Of a stretch of 22,056 nt of DNA, positions 1 to 8,637 are shown one piece after another; position 1 is the stretch's first letter; the number at the start of each line of letters is the position of its first letter. Source of the stretch: an uncultured Eubacterium sp. (lineage in GTDB: Bacteria; Bacillota; Clostridia; Lachnospirales; Lachnospiraceae); the NCBI GenBank assembly GCA_910585745.1, contig CAJUFM010000053.1, positions 1 to 22,056 of the forward strand. Reading direction: 5' to 3'. A program made the position numbers and the translations under genes. The notes beneath the pieces are model-generated. The model did not search any database. It saw only the letters and a list, made by a program, of their open reading frames with translations, and was not told the DNA's origin.

Positions 1-8
1 CAATTGCC

Positions 9-34
9 GGAAACTTAACAAATACTAAGTTTCC
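9..34. repeat. Perfect 9-bp inverted repeat near the window edge
   Basis: Positions 9-17 (ggaaactta) and 26-34 (taagtttcc) are perfect reverse complements around an 8-base loop. It lies 48 bases past the stop of the transglutaminase-like gene. No T-run follows on the minus strand before the window ends, so it is not a textbook terminator. It may be the 3' end processing or termination hairpin of the cluster that ends at 82. Confidence 0.45.
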
Positions 35-81
35 ACCGATTGGTTCGGGATTCTTTTTTATCTGTAAGGAATCTTCCCTTT

Positions 82-2577
82 CTACAGACCGTACACATAC
101 ATATAGTACAGTTTTTTCATTCCCCGCTGGCCGGCATAGATCTTATGACGGATCAAACGATACAATTTCCAGAATCGCAGCATCTCTTCCCTGTCAAAAA
201 CTTTCGCACTAAAACTTGCACAGAATACGATGGACACAAACTCATATGCTTCTTCCTGCTTCACTCCATAAGTTTGTGCGAGCATTCCGGCGTATTCTTC
301 TACACTCTGTCCGCGGTAACGGATGCCAGCATGCTGCATCACCCGTTCCAAATGCCGGTAATATGCTATGATCTGCCTGCCGTATTTTTTCTTTTTTATA
401 TTCTTTTCAAAAATGAGAAATCTCAAACGGCGCTGCCCTTCTGCTGCCAGGGCAAAAATAACCAGTCCCAGCAGGATCCAGAGCAGAATCTTCCACCATA
501 CCATGCCGCTGGAAGCTTTACCTTCTTCCTTGTCTTTTTTCTTCTCCTGCTCAGGTTTAGCTTCCTCTGTATCCTCTTCTTCCTTATCGTGATCATAATT
601 ATCTGTCTCGATATTTTCAAATTCCATATCGTCATCTTCCGGCGTTGGAGTGGGCATCTGTGGCGAAGCGGCATCCGATCCACCGCCCTGGTTCTGGCCC
701 TGGGAACCACCATTATTATCCTCTTCCTTCGTCACCTGGGAGTCCTCCGCGTCTTCCTCGCCAATCCCCGGTGTGAATTCAAAGGGCACAAATCCATAAT
801 TTTCCTGGTAAACCTCTGCCCAGGCATGGAGATTTTTATCCGTCACCTCAATCTCCGTGGTTACATTTCTCACGTCTGCCAGCTTTTCCCTGCTGATGTA
901 TACCCCCTCGGCATACCGCGCCGGAATTCCGATACTCCGCAGCAGTACAGCCGCCGCCGTAGCATAATGGTTGCTGTACCCTTTTTTATTGGAGGCAAGA
1001 AAATACTGAACAACATCCTCATCTCCCGGTGTCTTTCCCGGCGAAAGAGTATATTGTGTATCATTCATGATAAAGTTCCGGGTCTCCTCAATGATCTGAT
1101 ATAAGGAAGCTGTTCCCTGATTATATTGATCCAGAAGCCCATTCTGGGAATTCAGGTAGCTCTTATACTGATCCACAATGCCGGATACTTCCTCAGGAAC
1201 ACTGGTATAATACTTCTTTGCAAAATCTGCCAGCCGCTTCCGGTTTGACTGGGAATTCACCCAGTATTCATTTGCCGCAAGGCGATAACTGTTCGCCGCC
1301 ATCCCACTCCTTAATTCTGTGCAGAGAAATGGAAAATACTCGGTCTCGTACTGAATCCCCGGCAGCGTATTCTCCATCCGTCCACCGGTTGAAGAAAACG
1401 GGGTGGTGGGGAAGTAAGGAATGATATAATTGCCATATCCAAAAGCCAGATTACGGACAGTGAGCTTTCCCAAAGACCACAACTTATCATTTCCCGTGGT
1501 CTGGCTGTCTCCGATCTGGTTTCTGAGAACCACGTGCCAGCCATCCACCGATAATCCGTCCAATGCCAGCTGGTCCCGTTCTTTCTCAAACTGCCCATCC
1601 TCATCTTTGATCTGGCGCCATCGGTTGTCTGAATACACTGCACCAGTATAGCCCTTCAGATACAGGCCGTGATCTGTGTCAAAATCGCCGCTGATCTTTA
1701 ACAGCTTCTTTCCGCTCCGTTTGACACTGTTCTTTCTGCCGATCTTCCCATATTCCATGACATCCCCGCTGAAATATTCCCGGAACCATGTCATAATATC
1801 TTCTTTTTCCCATGTCGTAAGGGCAAGGGCTGAATTTTTGATCTCCACGATCTGGTCCATATTGGCATCATACCTCTGGGGAGGCAAAAACAGCCATGTT
1901 ACCATTCCTGCCGCCACGCCAACCCCTGCCAGGACCAGGGATAACTTCTGACGCATCCTTTTGTCTGTTGTATCGGAACGCAGAAACCGGGTACCTACTA
2001 CCGCCATAGAAGTAAAGATATATGTAATTACGTTGGAAAAATAACCAATTTTCCCCACAGATACTGGCACCAAAAAGAAGAGTATGGTCGCTCCCATGTA
2101 GACTGAGGACCTTCTTTTCCGATAAAAACAGCTGCTGATCAGCGCGATGAGATAACCGGCGACAAGTATCACCACGAGAGTCGTACAATACTCCAGTCCC
2201 GCACTTTCCCCGACAAATCCTTTTCCGGATAACAGAGTAATATTACTCTGGGTATAATTCATAAACTCCTTCAGGTATGTATTGATGATCGTTACGGCAC
2301 CTTTCAGCAGAACGATACGAAACCGGAGAATGACCAGGATCACAAAAGCGGTAATGCCAAGCATTCCATAAAATTTCCCGTGGTGAAAAGTCTCCAGCAC
2401 CGTGAACAGACCATAAAATAAAAATGCGGCACTGAGAAGCACCAGCGTCGCCACCATGCGGTTCACTGGCAGAGAGAGGCTCAGCGCTGCGCACATTACT
2501 GCTGAGTATACCCCCAGAAACACAAGGAACACCTGGCTGATCTCCAATATGAAATTCACTATTCTGCCGTTTTTCAT
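82..2577 (-). CDS. Membrane transglutaminase-like protein (TgpA-type) with Ser at the catalytic Cys position
   Basis: This is an 831-residue membrane protein of the TgpA/transglutaminase-core type. The first ~230 residues hold several hydrophobic segments. An extracytoplasmic region follows with a transglutaminase fold at about 485-605. Next come an acidic Pro/Glu/Gln-rich linker (~605-690), another membrane segment (~695-715) and a cytoplasmic tail with the DUF4129-like pattern usual for this family. The family motif is G-Y-C-x-H-Y-A; here residues 533-539 read GYSNHYA, so the nucleophile is Ser535 (codon AGC at 973-975). The His (H584, in LHAWAEVY) is kept, and the Asp position is Glu600 (FEFTPG). 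The start is fixed by an AGGAGG site 7 bases upstream, which overlaps the stop of the DUF58 gene. Transglutaminase activity is doubtful. The neighbours (MoxR, DUF58) are the usual genomic partners of this family. Confidence 0.9.
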   Translation of the reverse strand: MKNGRIVNFILEISQVFLVFLGVYSAVMCAALSLSLPVNRMVATLVLLSAAFLFYGLFTVLETFHHGKFYGMLGITAFVILVILRFRIVLLKGAVTIINTYLKEFMNYTQSNITLLSGKGFVGESAGLEYCTTLVVILVAGYLIALISSCFYRKRRSSVYMGATILFFLVPVSVGKIGYFSNVITYIFTSMAVVGTRFLRSDTTDKRMRQKLSLVLAGVGVAAGMVTWLFLPPQRYDANMDQIVEIKNSALALTTWEKEDIMTWFREYFSGDVMEYGKIGRKNSVKRSGKKLLKISGDFDTDHGLYLKGYTGAVYSDNRWRQIKDEDGQFEKERDQLALDGLSVDGWHVVLRNQIGDSQTTGNDKLWSLGKLTVRNLAFGYGNYIIPYFPTTPFSSTGGRMENTLPGIQYETEYFPFLCTELRSGMAANSYRLAANEYWVNSQSNRKRLADFAKKYYTSVPEEVSGIVDQYKSYLNSQNGLLDQYNQGTASLYQIIEETRNFIMNDTQYTLSPGKTPGDEDVVQYFLASNKKGYSNHYATAAAVLLRSIGIPARYAEGVYISREKLADVRNVTTEIEVTDKNLHAWAEVYQENYGFVPFEFTPGIGEEDAEDSQVTKEEDNNGGSQGQNQGGGSDAASPQMPTPTPEDDDMEFENIETDNYDHDKEEEDTEEAKPEQEKKKDKEEGKASSGMVWWKILLWILLGLVIFALAAEGQRRLRFLIFEKNIKKKKYGRQIIAYYRHLERVMQHAGIRYRGQSVEEYAGMLAQTYGVKQEEAYEFVSIVFCASFSAKVFDREEMLRFWKLYRLIRHKIYAGQRGMKKLYYMYVYGL

Positions 2578-2588
2578 AATGGTACCTC

Positions 2589-3683
2589 CTAATCCTCCCG
2601 TAAATCAAGAACCATCAGCTCACCGATCCCAAGTCCATCCAGATCCGATCCCGGATGATCCACAACTGTGAGATAAAGCCCAGACTCCTTGGGACGTCCT
2701 TCTTCCCACTCGATGTATGCCCGGATCAGTTCTCCGGGATCTTTCGTAGTCCTGCATTTAAACAAATCCTCGAACATCCAGAACAGTTCCTCTTCATGCT
2801 CGATCAACTTTTCCTGTATGATCTCATTGATGTTATCATACCAGATATAATGCTGGGGTACTCCCTGCGCCATCAATTCCATGGATACGGAATAAATGCC
2901 CTGTACAAGCAGATCTGCCATCTGAGCATCCCCGGCACACAGATCCAGGAAAATATATATCGCTTTTGCCAGGGGAAGGCTCCCATCCTTCACCATATAG
3001 TGCCCCGCCTTGCTGCTGAGTTTCCAGTGGATCTGCTGGATCCGGTCGCCATCCTTAAAATCCCGGATATCAAAGATCTCAGAGGGATCATCTCCTTTTT
3101 TGTACAGGGAAAAACGGTCACTGTCTTCATTTGTCTCGTTATACCAGCGGTCCTTTCCGAGATAGATCTCTTTCAAAGGCGGCATGACAAGCACATCCTG
3201 TATCTCATAATTTTTCCCAATAGTCGTTGCAAAAAGATTGAGATAATCATAGATCCGGACTTTTTTCACCTGAATGGATACGTTGCCGCAGTGATGGATC
3301 ACCACTGGGATCCTTCGCCCACGCCTCTTCCCCGTATCGACAGAGAACCTCACTTTCATATTTCCCTTTTCCCCGGAAAAAAAATTCTCATATCGAACCC
3401 AGGCGATCCCCTTGGAAATGGGTAAAAATTTTCCATTATTTTCCACCGACAGGGCAATCGTCGCCCGCGCCGGTTTTTCCATAGAGTCCTTCTCAGCCAG
3501 AGGATTTTTACACTCTACCTCTACTGTTGTATGGTATCGCATAACAATAAGAAATGCCAGCATAAACACGGGCACGATGATCAGTGCTCCCATCACTGCC
3601 ACTGTGCCATATTGCAGGCATACTACCGAAATAAGGAGACCTGTCAGCAATATGAAAAAATAAATCAGAGTACCAAAAGTCAT
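2589..3683 (-). CDS. DUF58 domain-containing membrane protein
   Basis: This 364-residue protein has two N-terminal hydrophobic segments (~4-50), a beta-rich middle, and the DUF58 signature near residues 205-225 (DFKDGDRIQQIHWKLSSK, matching the family pattern G-D-x-x-x-x-I-H-W). Proteins of this family usually accompany MoxR ATPases and transglutaminase-like proteins in membrane-linked complexes of unclear biochemistry. An in-frame ATG lies 15 bases upstream (3698), but it precedes a strong GGGAGG site. The ATG at 3683, 7 bases after that site, is the better start. It sits 44 bases after the moxR stop and 11 bases before the transglutaminase gene, so co-transcription is likely. Confidence 0.9.
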   Translation of the reverse strand: MTFGTLIYFFILLTGLLISVVCLQYGTVAVMGALIIVPVFMLAFLIVMRYHTTVEVECKNPLAEKDSMEKPARATIALSVENNGKFLPISKGIAWVRYENFFSGEKGNMKVRFSVDTGKRRGRRIPVVIHHCGNVSIQVKKVRIYDYLNLFATTIGKNYEIQDVLVMPPLKEIYLGKDRWYNETNEDSDRFSLYKKGDDPSEIFDIRDFKDGDRIQQIHWKLSSKAGHYMVKDGSLPLAKAIYIFLDLCAGDAQMADLLVQGIYSVSMELMAQGVPQHYIWYDNINEIIQEKLIEHEEELFWMFEDLFKCRTTKDPGELIRAYIEWEEGRPKESGLYLTVVDHPGSDLDGLGIGELMVLDLRED

Positions 3684-3727
3684 CCCGGCACCTCCCATCT
3701 GTAAGTTCTGAAACTTAAGTACCCGGA

Positions 3728-4654
3728 TTACAGTTTTGGTGCCTGAGTTTTTTCAACGATTTCACCTACAATATCTTCCGCTGTCACATGGCTCATACGC
3801 GCCTTTCCGTTCAACAGGAGACGATGGGCAAGAACCGCCTTTGCCACCTTTTTTACATCCTCCGGCAGCACATAATCCCGCCCGCTCATAAAGGCATGTC
3901 CCTTTGACATGTCCACAAAAGCGAGAGTTCCCCTGGGGCTGATTCCCAGAGACAGCATGGAATGATTCCTTGTGGCAACCACGATCTTTGATAGATACTT
4001 CAATACCTTATCATCTATAAATACCGAACGCACCTGCTCCTGCATTTCCAAAAGTTCCTGTTTGGTAATGATCTCCTGTATGTAATCAATGGGATTTGCT
4101 TCCTGACGCTCCTTGATCAGCCGCATCTCCTCTTCCATCTCCGGATATCCCATGGAAATACGGATCATAAAACGATCCAGCTGGGATTCTGGAAGCATCT
4201 GGGTACCAGCAGATCCCACGGGATTCTGTGTAGCCACAACAACAAAAGGATTTGGCAGCTGTCTCGTCACACCGTCTACTGTCACCTGTCCTTCTTCCAT
4301 TACCTCCAGAAGCGCTGACTGCGTCTTAGTAGAAGTACGGTTGATCTCATCTGCAAGAAGCAGGTTACAGAGGATCGCTCCCGGCTTGTACTGCATCTCC
4401 CCGTCGGCATCCAGCATATTAAATCCCACCACATCACTGGGAAGGACGTCAGGGGTAAACTGCAGACGCCTCTCCGTCAGCTCCATAGCCCGGGAAAAAG
4501 CCACTGCCAGTGTTGTTTTTCCTACTCCTGGTATGTCTTCGATCAGAATATGTCCTTTGGCAAGAATTGCTGTCAGGACAAGGCGGATCGCCTCATCCTT
4601 ACCACGGATCACCTTTCCCACCTCGCCCAGTATCTGCTGTACTTTTCCTTGCAT
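3728..4654 (-). CDS. MoxR family AAA+ ATPase
   Basis: This 308-residue cytoplasmic ATPase has normal length for the MoxR family. Walker A is at residues 43-48 (GVGKTT), Walker B at about 98-103 (LLLADE), and sensor 1 at 141-145 (ATQNP). A lid-like C-terminal part includes the family segment SPRGTLAF. MoxR proteins act as chaperone-like ATPases on partner proteins, and the next two genes (DUF58 and transglutaminase-like) are the standard partners. An AGGAGGAG site sits 6-8 bases before the ATG. The gene is first in a three-gene minus-strand cluster; I could not pick out a convincing sigma-A promoter in the 160 bases upstream. Confidence 0.93.
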   Translation of the reverse strand: MQGKVQQILGEVGKVIRGKDEAIRLVLTAILAKGHILIEDIPGVGKTTLAVAFSRAMELTERRLQFTPDVLPSDVVGFNMLDADGEMQYKPGAILCNLLLADEINRTSTKTQSALLEVMEEGQVTVDGVTRQLPNPFVVVATQNPVGSAGTQMLPESQLDRFMIRISMGYPEMEEEMRLIKERQEANPIDYIQEIITKQELLEMQEQVRSVFIDDKVLKYLSKIVVATRNHSMLSLGISPRGTLAFVDMSKGHAFMSGRDYVLPEDVKKVAKAVLAHRLLLNGKARMSHVTAEDIVGEIVEKTQAPKL

Positions 4655-4740
4655 TTTTTCTCCTCCTTCTGTGCCCCTTTAAAACCATCACTGCAAATTT
4701 GAATGTATCCTTCCCGCTGCCAGACCACATGATAATATAG

Positions 4741-4769
4741 AACGCCCACTCATAGAATGGACGTTTTTT
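4741..4769 (-). terminator. Hairpin between murA and the MoxR gene, possible terminator
   Basis: Positions 4741-4748 and 4758-4765 form an 8-bp stem, fully paired with one G-U in minus-strand RNA, around a 9-base loop. It lies 51-79 bases past the murA stop. The good T-run (4764-4769) is on the plus-strand side, so as a minus-strand terminator the U-tract is poor (TTCTATATT). It probably marks the end of the murA transcript, but efficiency is uncertain. The rest of 4655-4819 shows no gene. Confidence 0.4.
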
Positions 4770-4819
4770 CAGTCTGGAATCCGCTTATGGCAGCTGCGCC
4801 GGAAGTCCGGCTTAATGTA

Positions 4820-6118
4820 TCAGCCTACCTTGAGTTTAAATTTCGTTACCGCTCTTTCATCTTCGGCGTCAAATTTCTCAATAATTCCTCCCAAACCTCT
4901 CAGTTTTTCTTCAAAGTCTTCGTATCCCCGCTCAATATATTGAATCTGCTCTACGGTCGTAAATCCCTCCGCCACCAGTCCGGCAATCACCAGTGCCGCC
5001 CCGGCACGCAGATCCGGAGCACTCACTACGGCTCCTGTAAATCCCTCCACTCCGGTAATGATCGCAGCATTTCCCTCAACATTAATATTGGCCCCCATCC
5101 TGCGGAGCTCACTAATGTATTTGAACCGGGTCTCAAATATCGTCTCCGTCACAATGCTCACTCCCATGGAAAGAGCAAGCAATGTCACCATCTGGGGCTG
5201 CATATCGGTAGGAAAACCTGGGTATGGCATGGTCTTGACATTGGCATATCCCAGTCTGTGATCTGAATAAACCCTCACACAGTCATCGTACTCCTCGACT
5301 CTTACACCGATTTCGATCAACTTGGCTGTGATGGCCTCCAGATGCTTTGGAATCACATTTCGGATATAGACGTCCCCTCCAGTGGCAGCTGCTGCCATCA
5401 TATAAGTTCCCGCCTCGATCTGATCCGGTATGATAGAGTATTCACTGCCATGAAGGCTCTCCACACCACGGATACGGATGGTATCCGTACCAGCACCTTT
5501 TATATTAGCGCCCATACTGTTCAAAAAGTTGGCCACATCAACAATGTGAGGCTCCTTGGCAGGATTTTCGAGAATTGTCTTTCCCTCTGCCATGCAGGCT
5601 GCTATCATGATATTTATAGTAGCTCCTACACTGGGACAATCCAGATATATATGGCTGCCCGTCAATCTTTCTGCACAGGCATCGATCTTTCCATTATGAA
5701 TCGTAACTTTTGCCCCCAGCTGTTCAAACCCCTTTAAGTGCTGGTCGATGGGACGGCTGCCAATCTGACATCCTCCCGGCAGTGCTACCACCGCTTTGCG
5801 ATATTTCCCTAACAGTGCTCCTACCAGATAGTAGGATCCCCTGATCTTTCTTATATAGTCGTCATCGACATTGACATCATTAATGAGCGCACCATTAATA
5901 CGAACGGTATGTGCGTCAAACCGTTCTACGATCGCTCCAATTCCCTCTACGGCATCCAGCAGCACCCTGACATCATCCACATCCGGAAGATTTTCAATCG
6001 TCACTGGCTCATTTGCCATAATGGCCGCTACAATGATCCCCAGCGCGGCATTTTTTGCACCGCCGATCATCACTTCTCCCCGTAATGGCTGTCCGCCCTT
6101 TATAATATATTGTTTCAT
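4820..6118 (-). CDS. murA: UDP-N-acetylglucosamine 1-carboxyvinyltransferase (MurA)
   Basis: MurA catalyses the first committed step of peptidoglycan synthesis: transfer of enolpyruvate from PEP to UDP-GlcNAc in the cytosol. From the chosen start the protein has 432 residues, close to the usual ~420. It carries the substrate-binding Lys22-Asn23 (GAKNA) and the catalytic Cys117 in LPGGCQIGSRPID; Cys at this site is the fosfomycin target in the family. An in-frame ATG exists 54 bases upstream (6172), but it would add 18 residues absent from MurA proteins and would place the start on the promoter. The ATG at 6118 follows a GGAG site by about 9 bases. Clostridia often carry two murA paralogues, and I cannot tell which this is. 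Confidence 0.95.
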   Translation of the reverse strand: MKQYIIKGGQPLRGEVMIGGAKNAALGIIVAAIMANEPVTIENLPDVDDVRVLLDAVEGIGAIVERFDAHTVRINGALINDVNVDDDYIRKIRGSYYLVGALLGKYRKAVVALPGGCQIGSRPIDQHLKGFEQLGAKVTIHNGKIDACAERLTGSHIYLDCPSVGATINIMIAACMAEGKTILENPAKEPHIVDVANFLNSMGANIKGAGTDTIRIRGVESLHGSEYSIIPDQIEAGTYMMAAAATGGDVYIRNVIPKHLEAITAKLIEIGVRVEEYDDCVRVYSDHRLGYANVKTMPYPGFPTDMQPQMVTLLALSMGVSIVTETIFETRFKYISELRRMGANINVEGNAAIITGVEGFTGAVVSAPDLRAGAALVIAGLVAEGFTTVEQIQYIERGYEDFEEKLRGLGGIIEKFDAEDERAVTKFKLKVG

Positions 6119-6162
6119 ATATAAATCTCCATCCATTAAAAACAATTCTGCAACACTAATAT

Positions 6163-6190
6163 AGTATATCACAGATCTTGATTTTGTAAA
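6163..6190 (-). promoter_or_regulatory. Sigma-A promoter of murA
   Basis: On the minus strand, TTTACA (6185-6190) is followed after 16 bases by TATACT (6163-6168). The -10 element is preceded by TGA, giving an extended -10. The predicted transcription start is near 6156, about 38 bases before the murA ATG. A TTGACA a few bases further upstream is too far (23-base spacer) to pair with this -10. Confidence 0.6.
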
Positions 6191-6225
6191 ATGTCAATTT
6201 CTTTACTTTTATTAAGAAAATATTA

Positions 6226-6792
6226 TCATTTCTTTACAGAATACCCAAATTTCCCAATTTTTTCCCCTAAAACAAAGTATTCTCCATGAGAATAAGCCAC
6301 AAGGTCCGTGTGATTCAGCCAGAATTTCCCATTTTCATCCAAATACTTTTCACTGACCTGCACCCCGACAACCTCGGCAATAAACATATGATGCGATCCC
6401 AGCTCTTTTATTTCCCTCACTCTGCACTCAAGATTTACCGGACTTTCTACAATGATCGGCGCATATTCAAGATGCTGTGCCAGACCCGGCGTCAGCGACA
6501 TTTCCCGGAATTTATCCACATCCCGCCCGGATTTCACCCCGCACCAGTCCGTAGCACGAGTCAGCTCCCTCGTAGTTAGATTGATCACAAATTCTCCCGT
6601 TTTCTTGATCATTTCATAAGAATAGCGCTCCGGTCTGACGGAGATTGATACCATAACTGGATCAGAGCATATGGTCCCCGTCCATGCTACAGTAATTATA
6701 TTCGGTATTTCCTTTTCATCACAACAGCTCACCATGACCGCCGGTACCGGGTACAGCATATTTCCCGGCTTCCATTCCTGTTTGTCCATCAT
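6226..6792 (-). CDS. Flavin reductase family protein (FMN-binding)
   Basis: This 188-residue protein is of the flavin reductase/FMN-binding split-barrel type (DIM6/NTAB, RutF-like). Supporting pieces are the N-terminal YPVPAVMVSC strand, the flavin-site segment VSISVRPERYSYEMI (about 50-64) with FVINL after it, the TDWCGVKSGRDVDKF stretch, and the C-terminal HTDLVAYSHGEYFVLGEKIGKFGYSVK tail. Members reduce or bind FMN using NAD(P)H; the physiological substrate here is unknown. The start has two adjacent ATGs (6792 and 6789); the GGGGGG site spaces better with the second, so the true N-terminus may be one residue shorter. It lies upstream of murA, but murA has its own promoter in the 107-base gap. 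Confidence 0.9.
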   Translation of the reverse strand: MMDKQEWKPGNMLYPVPAVMVSCCDEKEIPNIITVAWTGTICSDPVMVSISVRPERYSYEMIKKTGEFVINLTTRELTRATDWCGVKSGRDVDKFREMSLTPGLAQHLEYAPIIVESPVNLECRVREIKELGSHHMFIAEVVGVQVSEKYLDENGKFWLNHTDLVAYSHGEYFVLGEKIGKFGYSVKK

Positions 6793-6846
6793 AATCCCCC
6801 CATTTCAGGCTCTCCATACCATGTACTGTTAGGATCCGTGATCCGC

Positions 6847-8604
6847 CTAAAGCCTGACTTTATAAGTTATCCTTTTCTCAAATTCTCTGTGATAGTTCAA
6901 AAAACTATCCATCTCATCATAACTGCCTTCCAACAGAATGACAATCTGCTTTTCATATCGATCCATAAGGGCAATCAGATTTTTGACGCTTGTATCCGAA
7001 AGAGACGGCGCATCTAATATATACATACAACCCCCGATAAACTTTTCGGCCCACTCTTCCAGATTCACTTCGTCCAGCTTATCCGCCTCGATCTTACCGA
7101 TATTTTTTGCCTCAAAATACTGACATTTTTTCAATTCTTTACATAATCTTTTCGCCACTGCCAGGGACATACCCTCGGCGCCTCCGGTCAAGGCAAAGTG
7201 AACGGCCCCGCTATCCATGCGCAAACGGTACATTGCCCCTTTGAGCGTCAGATAACCAATCCCGTTTCTGGAAATATCCTCATGAATCTCCTCCGTTGAA
7301 GAGTTTCCAAGGGGATGGCTCTTGATCGCCCGCTGGTTCTGTTTCATCGTTTCTTCCAGAGGGATGACCTGCTTTTTCTCCTCCACTTCCCGAAGCCGGT
7401 CCTCCAGTGACTCCACCGGGACTTTCTTTGTTTTTTCCACATCCAGCACTTCCCGCTCCGGTACATGTGCCGGCTGTTCCATAACATTATCAACCCCCTC
7501 AGCAAGAACTGCCTTTACATTGATCTCGGCAGTAGACTGCTGCTTATAGGTATCCAGTTCCTCTGGAAAATCTTCCTCTTCTTCAATAAACGTATCCAGA
7601 TCTATCTTGAAATAATTTACAATTTTGTGAAACAATCCTTCTTTTGATCTTTCTTCCAGATCCTCGGCTGCTTCCGGTTCTGTTTCCAGTTCCAGTTCTT
7701 TCTCCGGTTCTGGTTCCGGCTTTAATTCTGGTTCTGGTTTTTGCTCTGGTTCTGGCATAAGCTCTGGTTCTGGCACCGTCTCCTCAGGATACACGTCTTC
7801 CTTTACGCTCTGAGACTCTGGTATCTCCTCTTTCTGAAGCGGAAGGTCTTCCTCCCTCTTTTCCAGTATCTCTGATTCCGTTTTTTCCTTTTTCCTGACC
7901 GGAAGATCTTCCGGCTGTCTCTGTGGTTCCGGAATAATGTCTTCCACGGCAACCGGCGCATGTGCATAAGAAATCGGTTCTGGTTCTTCCTTTTCCGGTT
8001 CCGGGATCTCCATCTGCCGGGGTTTTACCCAGGCCGGGCTTTTGCATTTTTTCTTCAATGCCTTCGCTTTCTCCACGATAGAACCTGTACCAAACCATCG
8101 TTCCAGATCTTCGCACTCCCGGATACAATCCTGTTTACGTCCCTCTAATTCGTAGAGCCTGGCAAGCTGAAATCCCCACTCCTCGGTATACTCTTCCTCT
8201 TTGAGCTGTTCCAGGATCTCGATCAGACGGCTCCATGGTTCACCTTCTGCTTTTGCCAGACGATACCGCAGCTCATAAGTATCAAGGGTCATTCCTGCGA
8301 CAATTTCATAGGCTAGATACAGATCTTTTGCCTCTTCCATATCCCCCATCTGGATCACAAGCATCAGCAGGCGGTACAATGCCGGACGAGAAGCTGTTCT
8401 GCGGTACACGGTATAATAAAGTTCCTTCGCCACATCCAGTTTCTCTGCCTTAAGAAAAATGTCTGCAAATAAATAAATGTCTGCAATGGAGGGAATCTTT
8501 TCAAAATCCAGCCCTTCAATCTCTTCCATTGCCTCCAAATACCGATTTTCTTCAATTAATTCTCTTATCTGTGTACATCGTACTGCTGAGTTATATTTAC
8601 CCAT
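6847..8604 (-). CDS. TPR-like protein with acidic linker and degenerate CbxX/SpoVK-type AAA+ domain
   Basis: This 585-residue protein has no signal peptide or membrane segment. Residues ~5-190 are helical with TPR-like repeats (for example IYLFADIFLKAEKLDVAKEL). Residues ~200-440 form a Glu/Pro-rich, low-complexity linker with PEPE-type repeats at about 275-310. The last ~140 residues track the CbxX/CfqX-SpoVK AAA+ family: LTGGAEGMSLAVAK (472-485) lies where Walker A would be, GGCMYILDAPSL (524-535) where GGVLFIDEAYSL is expected, and VILLEGSYDEMDSFL where VILAGYxxEMxxFL is expected. The Walker A Lys is replaced by Ser480 and the following Thr by Leu481; the Walker B Asp-Glu is Leu-Asp. ATP hydrolysis is therefore unlikely. 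A GAGG site precedes the ATG, and the gene lies 33 bases after the CNB-fold gene, so it is probably its operon partner. The AAA+ assignment is my pattern reading. Confidence 0.85.
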   Translation of the reverse strand: MGKYNSAVRCTQIRELIEENRYLEAMEEIEGLDFEKIPSIADIYLFADIFLKAEKLDVAKELYYTVYRRTASRPALYRLLMLVIQMGDMEEAKDLYLAYEIVAGMTLDTYELRYRLAKAEGEPWSRLIEILEQLKEEEYTEEWGFQLARLYELEGRKQDCIRECEDLERWFGTGSIVEKAKALKKKCKSPAWVKPRQMEIPEPEKEEPEPISYAHAPVAVEDIIPEPQRQPEDLPVRKKEKTESEILEKREEDLPLQKEEIPESQSVKEDVYPEETVPEPELMPEPEQKPEPELKPEPEPEKELELETEPEAAEDLEERSKEGLFHKIVNYFKIDLDTFIEEEEDFPEELDTYKQQSTAEINVKAVLAEGVDNVMEQPAHVPEREVLDVEKTKKVPVESLEDRLREVEEKKQVIPLEETMKQNQRAIKSHPLGNSSTEEIHEDISRNGIGYLTLKGAMYRLRMDSGAVHFALTGGAEGMSLAVAKRLCKELKKCQYFEAKNIGKIEADKLDEVNLEEWAEKFIGGCMYILDAPSLSDTSVKNLIALMDRYEKQIVILLEGSYDEMDSFLNYHREFEKRITYKVRL

Positions 8605-8637
8605 AACAACCTCACTCTGCTCCGTATCAGACTGAAC

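Noticed and set aside
40..1104. Long plus-strand open frame of 354 codons
   Set aside because: It is antisense to the well-supported transglutaminase-like gene, has no family match and no ribosome site.
2589..3698. DUF58 start at 3698
   Set aside because: That ATG overlaps the ribosome site used by the ATG at 3683.
6119..6172. 18-codon extension of MurA
   Set aside because: The upstream ATG coincides with the murA promoter (-10 at 6163-6168), and MurA proteins begin at the MKQYIIKGG-type start.
6825..6842. Palindrome ggatccgtgatcc downstream of the 6847-10956 unit
   Set aside because: No T-run follows on the minus strand and the stem is only five pairs, so I do not call a terminator.
7671..7785. 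Tandem repeat resembling a short-repeat array (ggttctggttccgg-like units)
   Set aside because: It is the coding sequence of the PEPE-type Glu/Pro linker, not a CRISPR array; there are no unique spacers.
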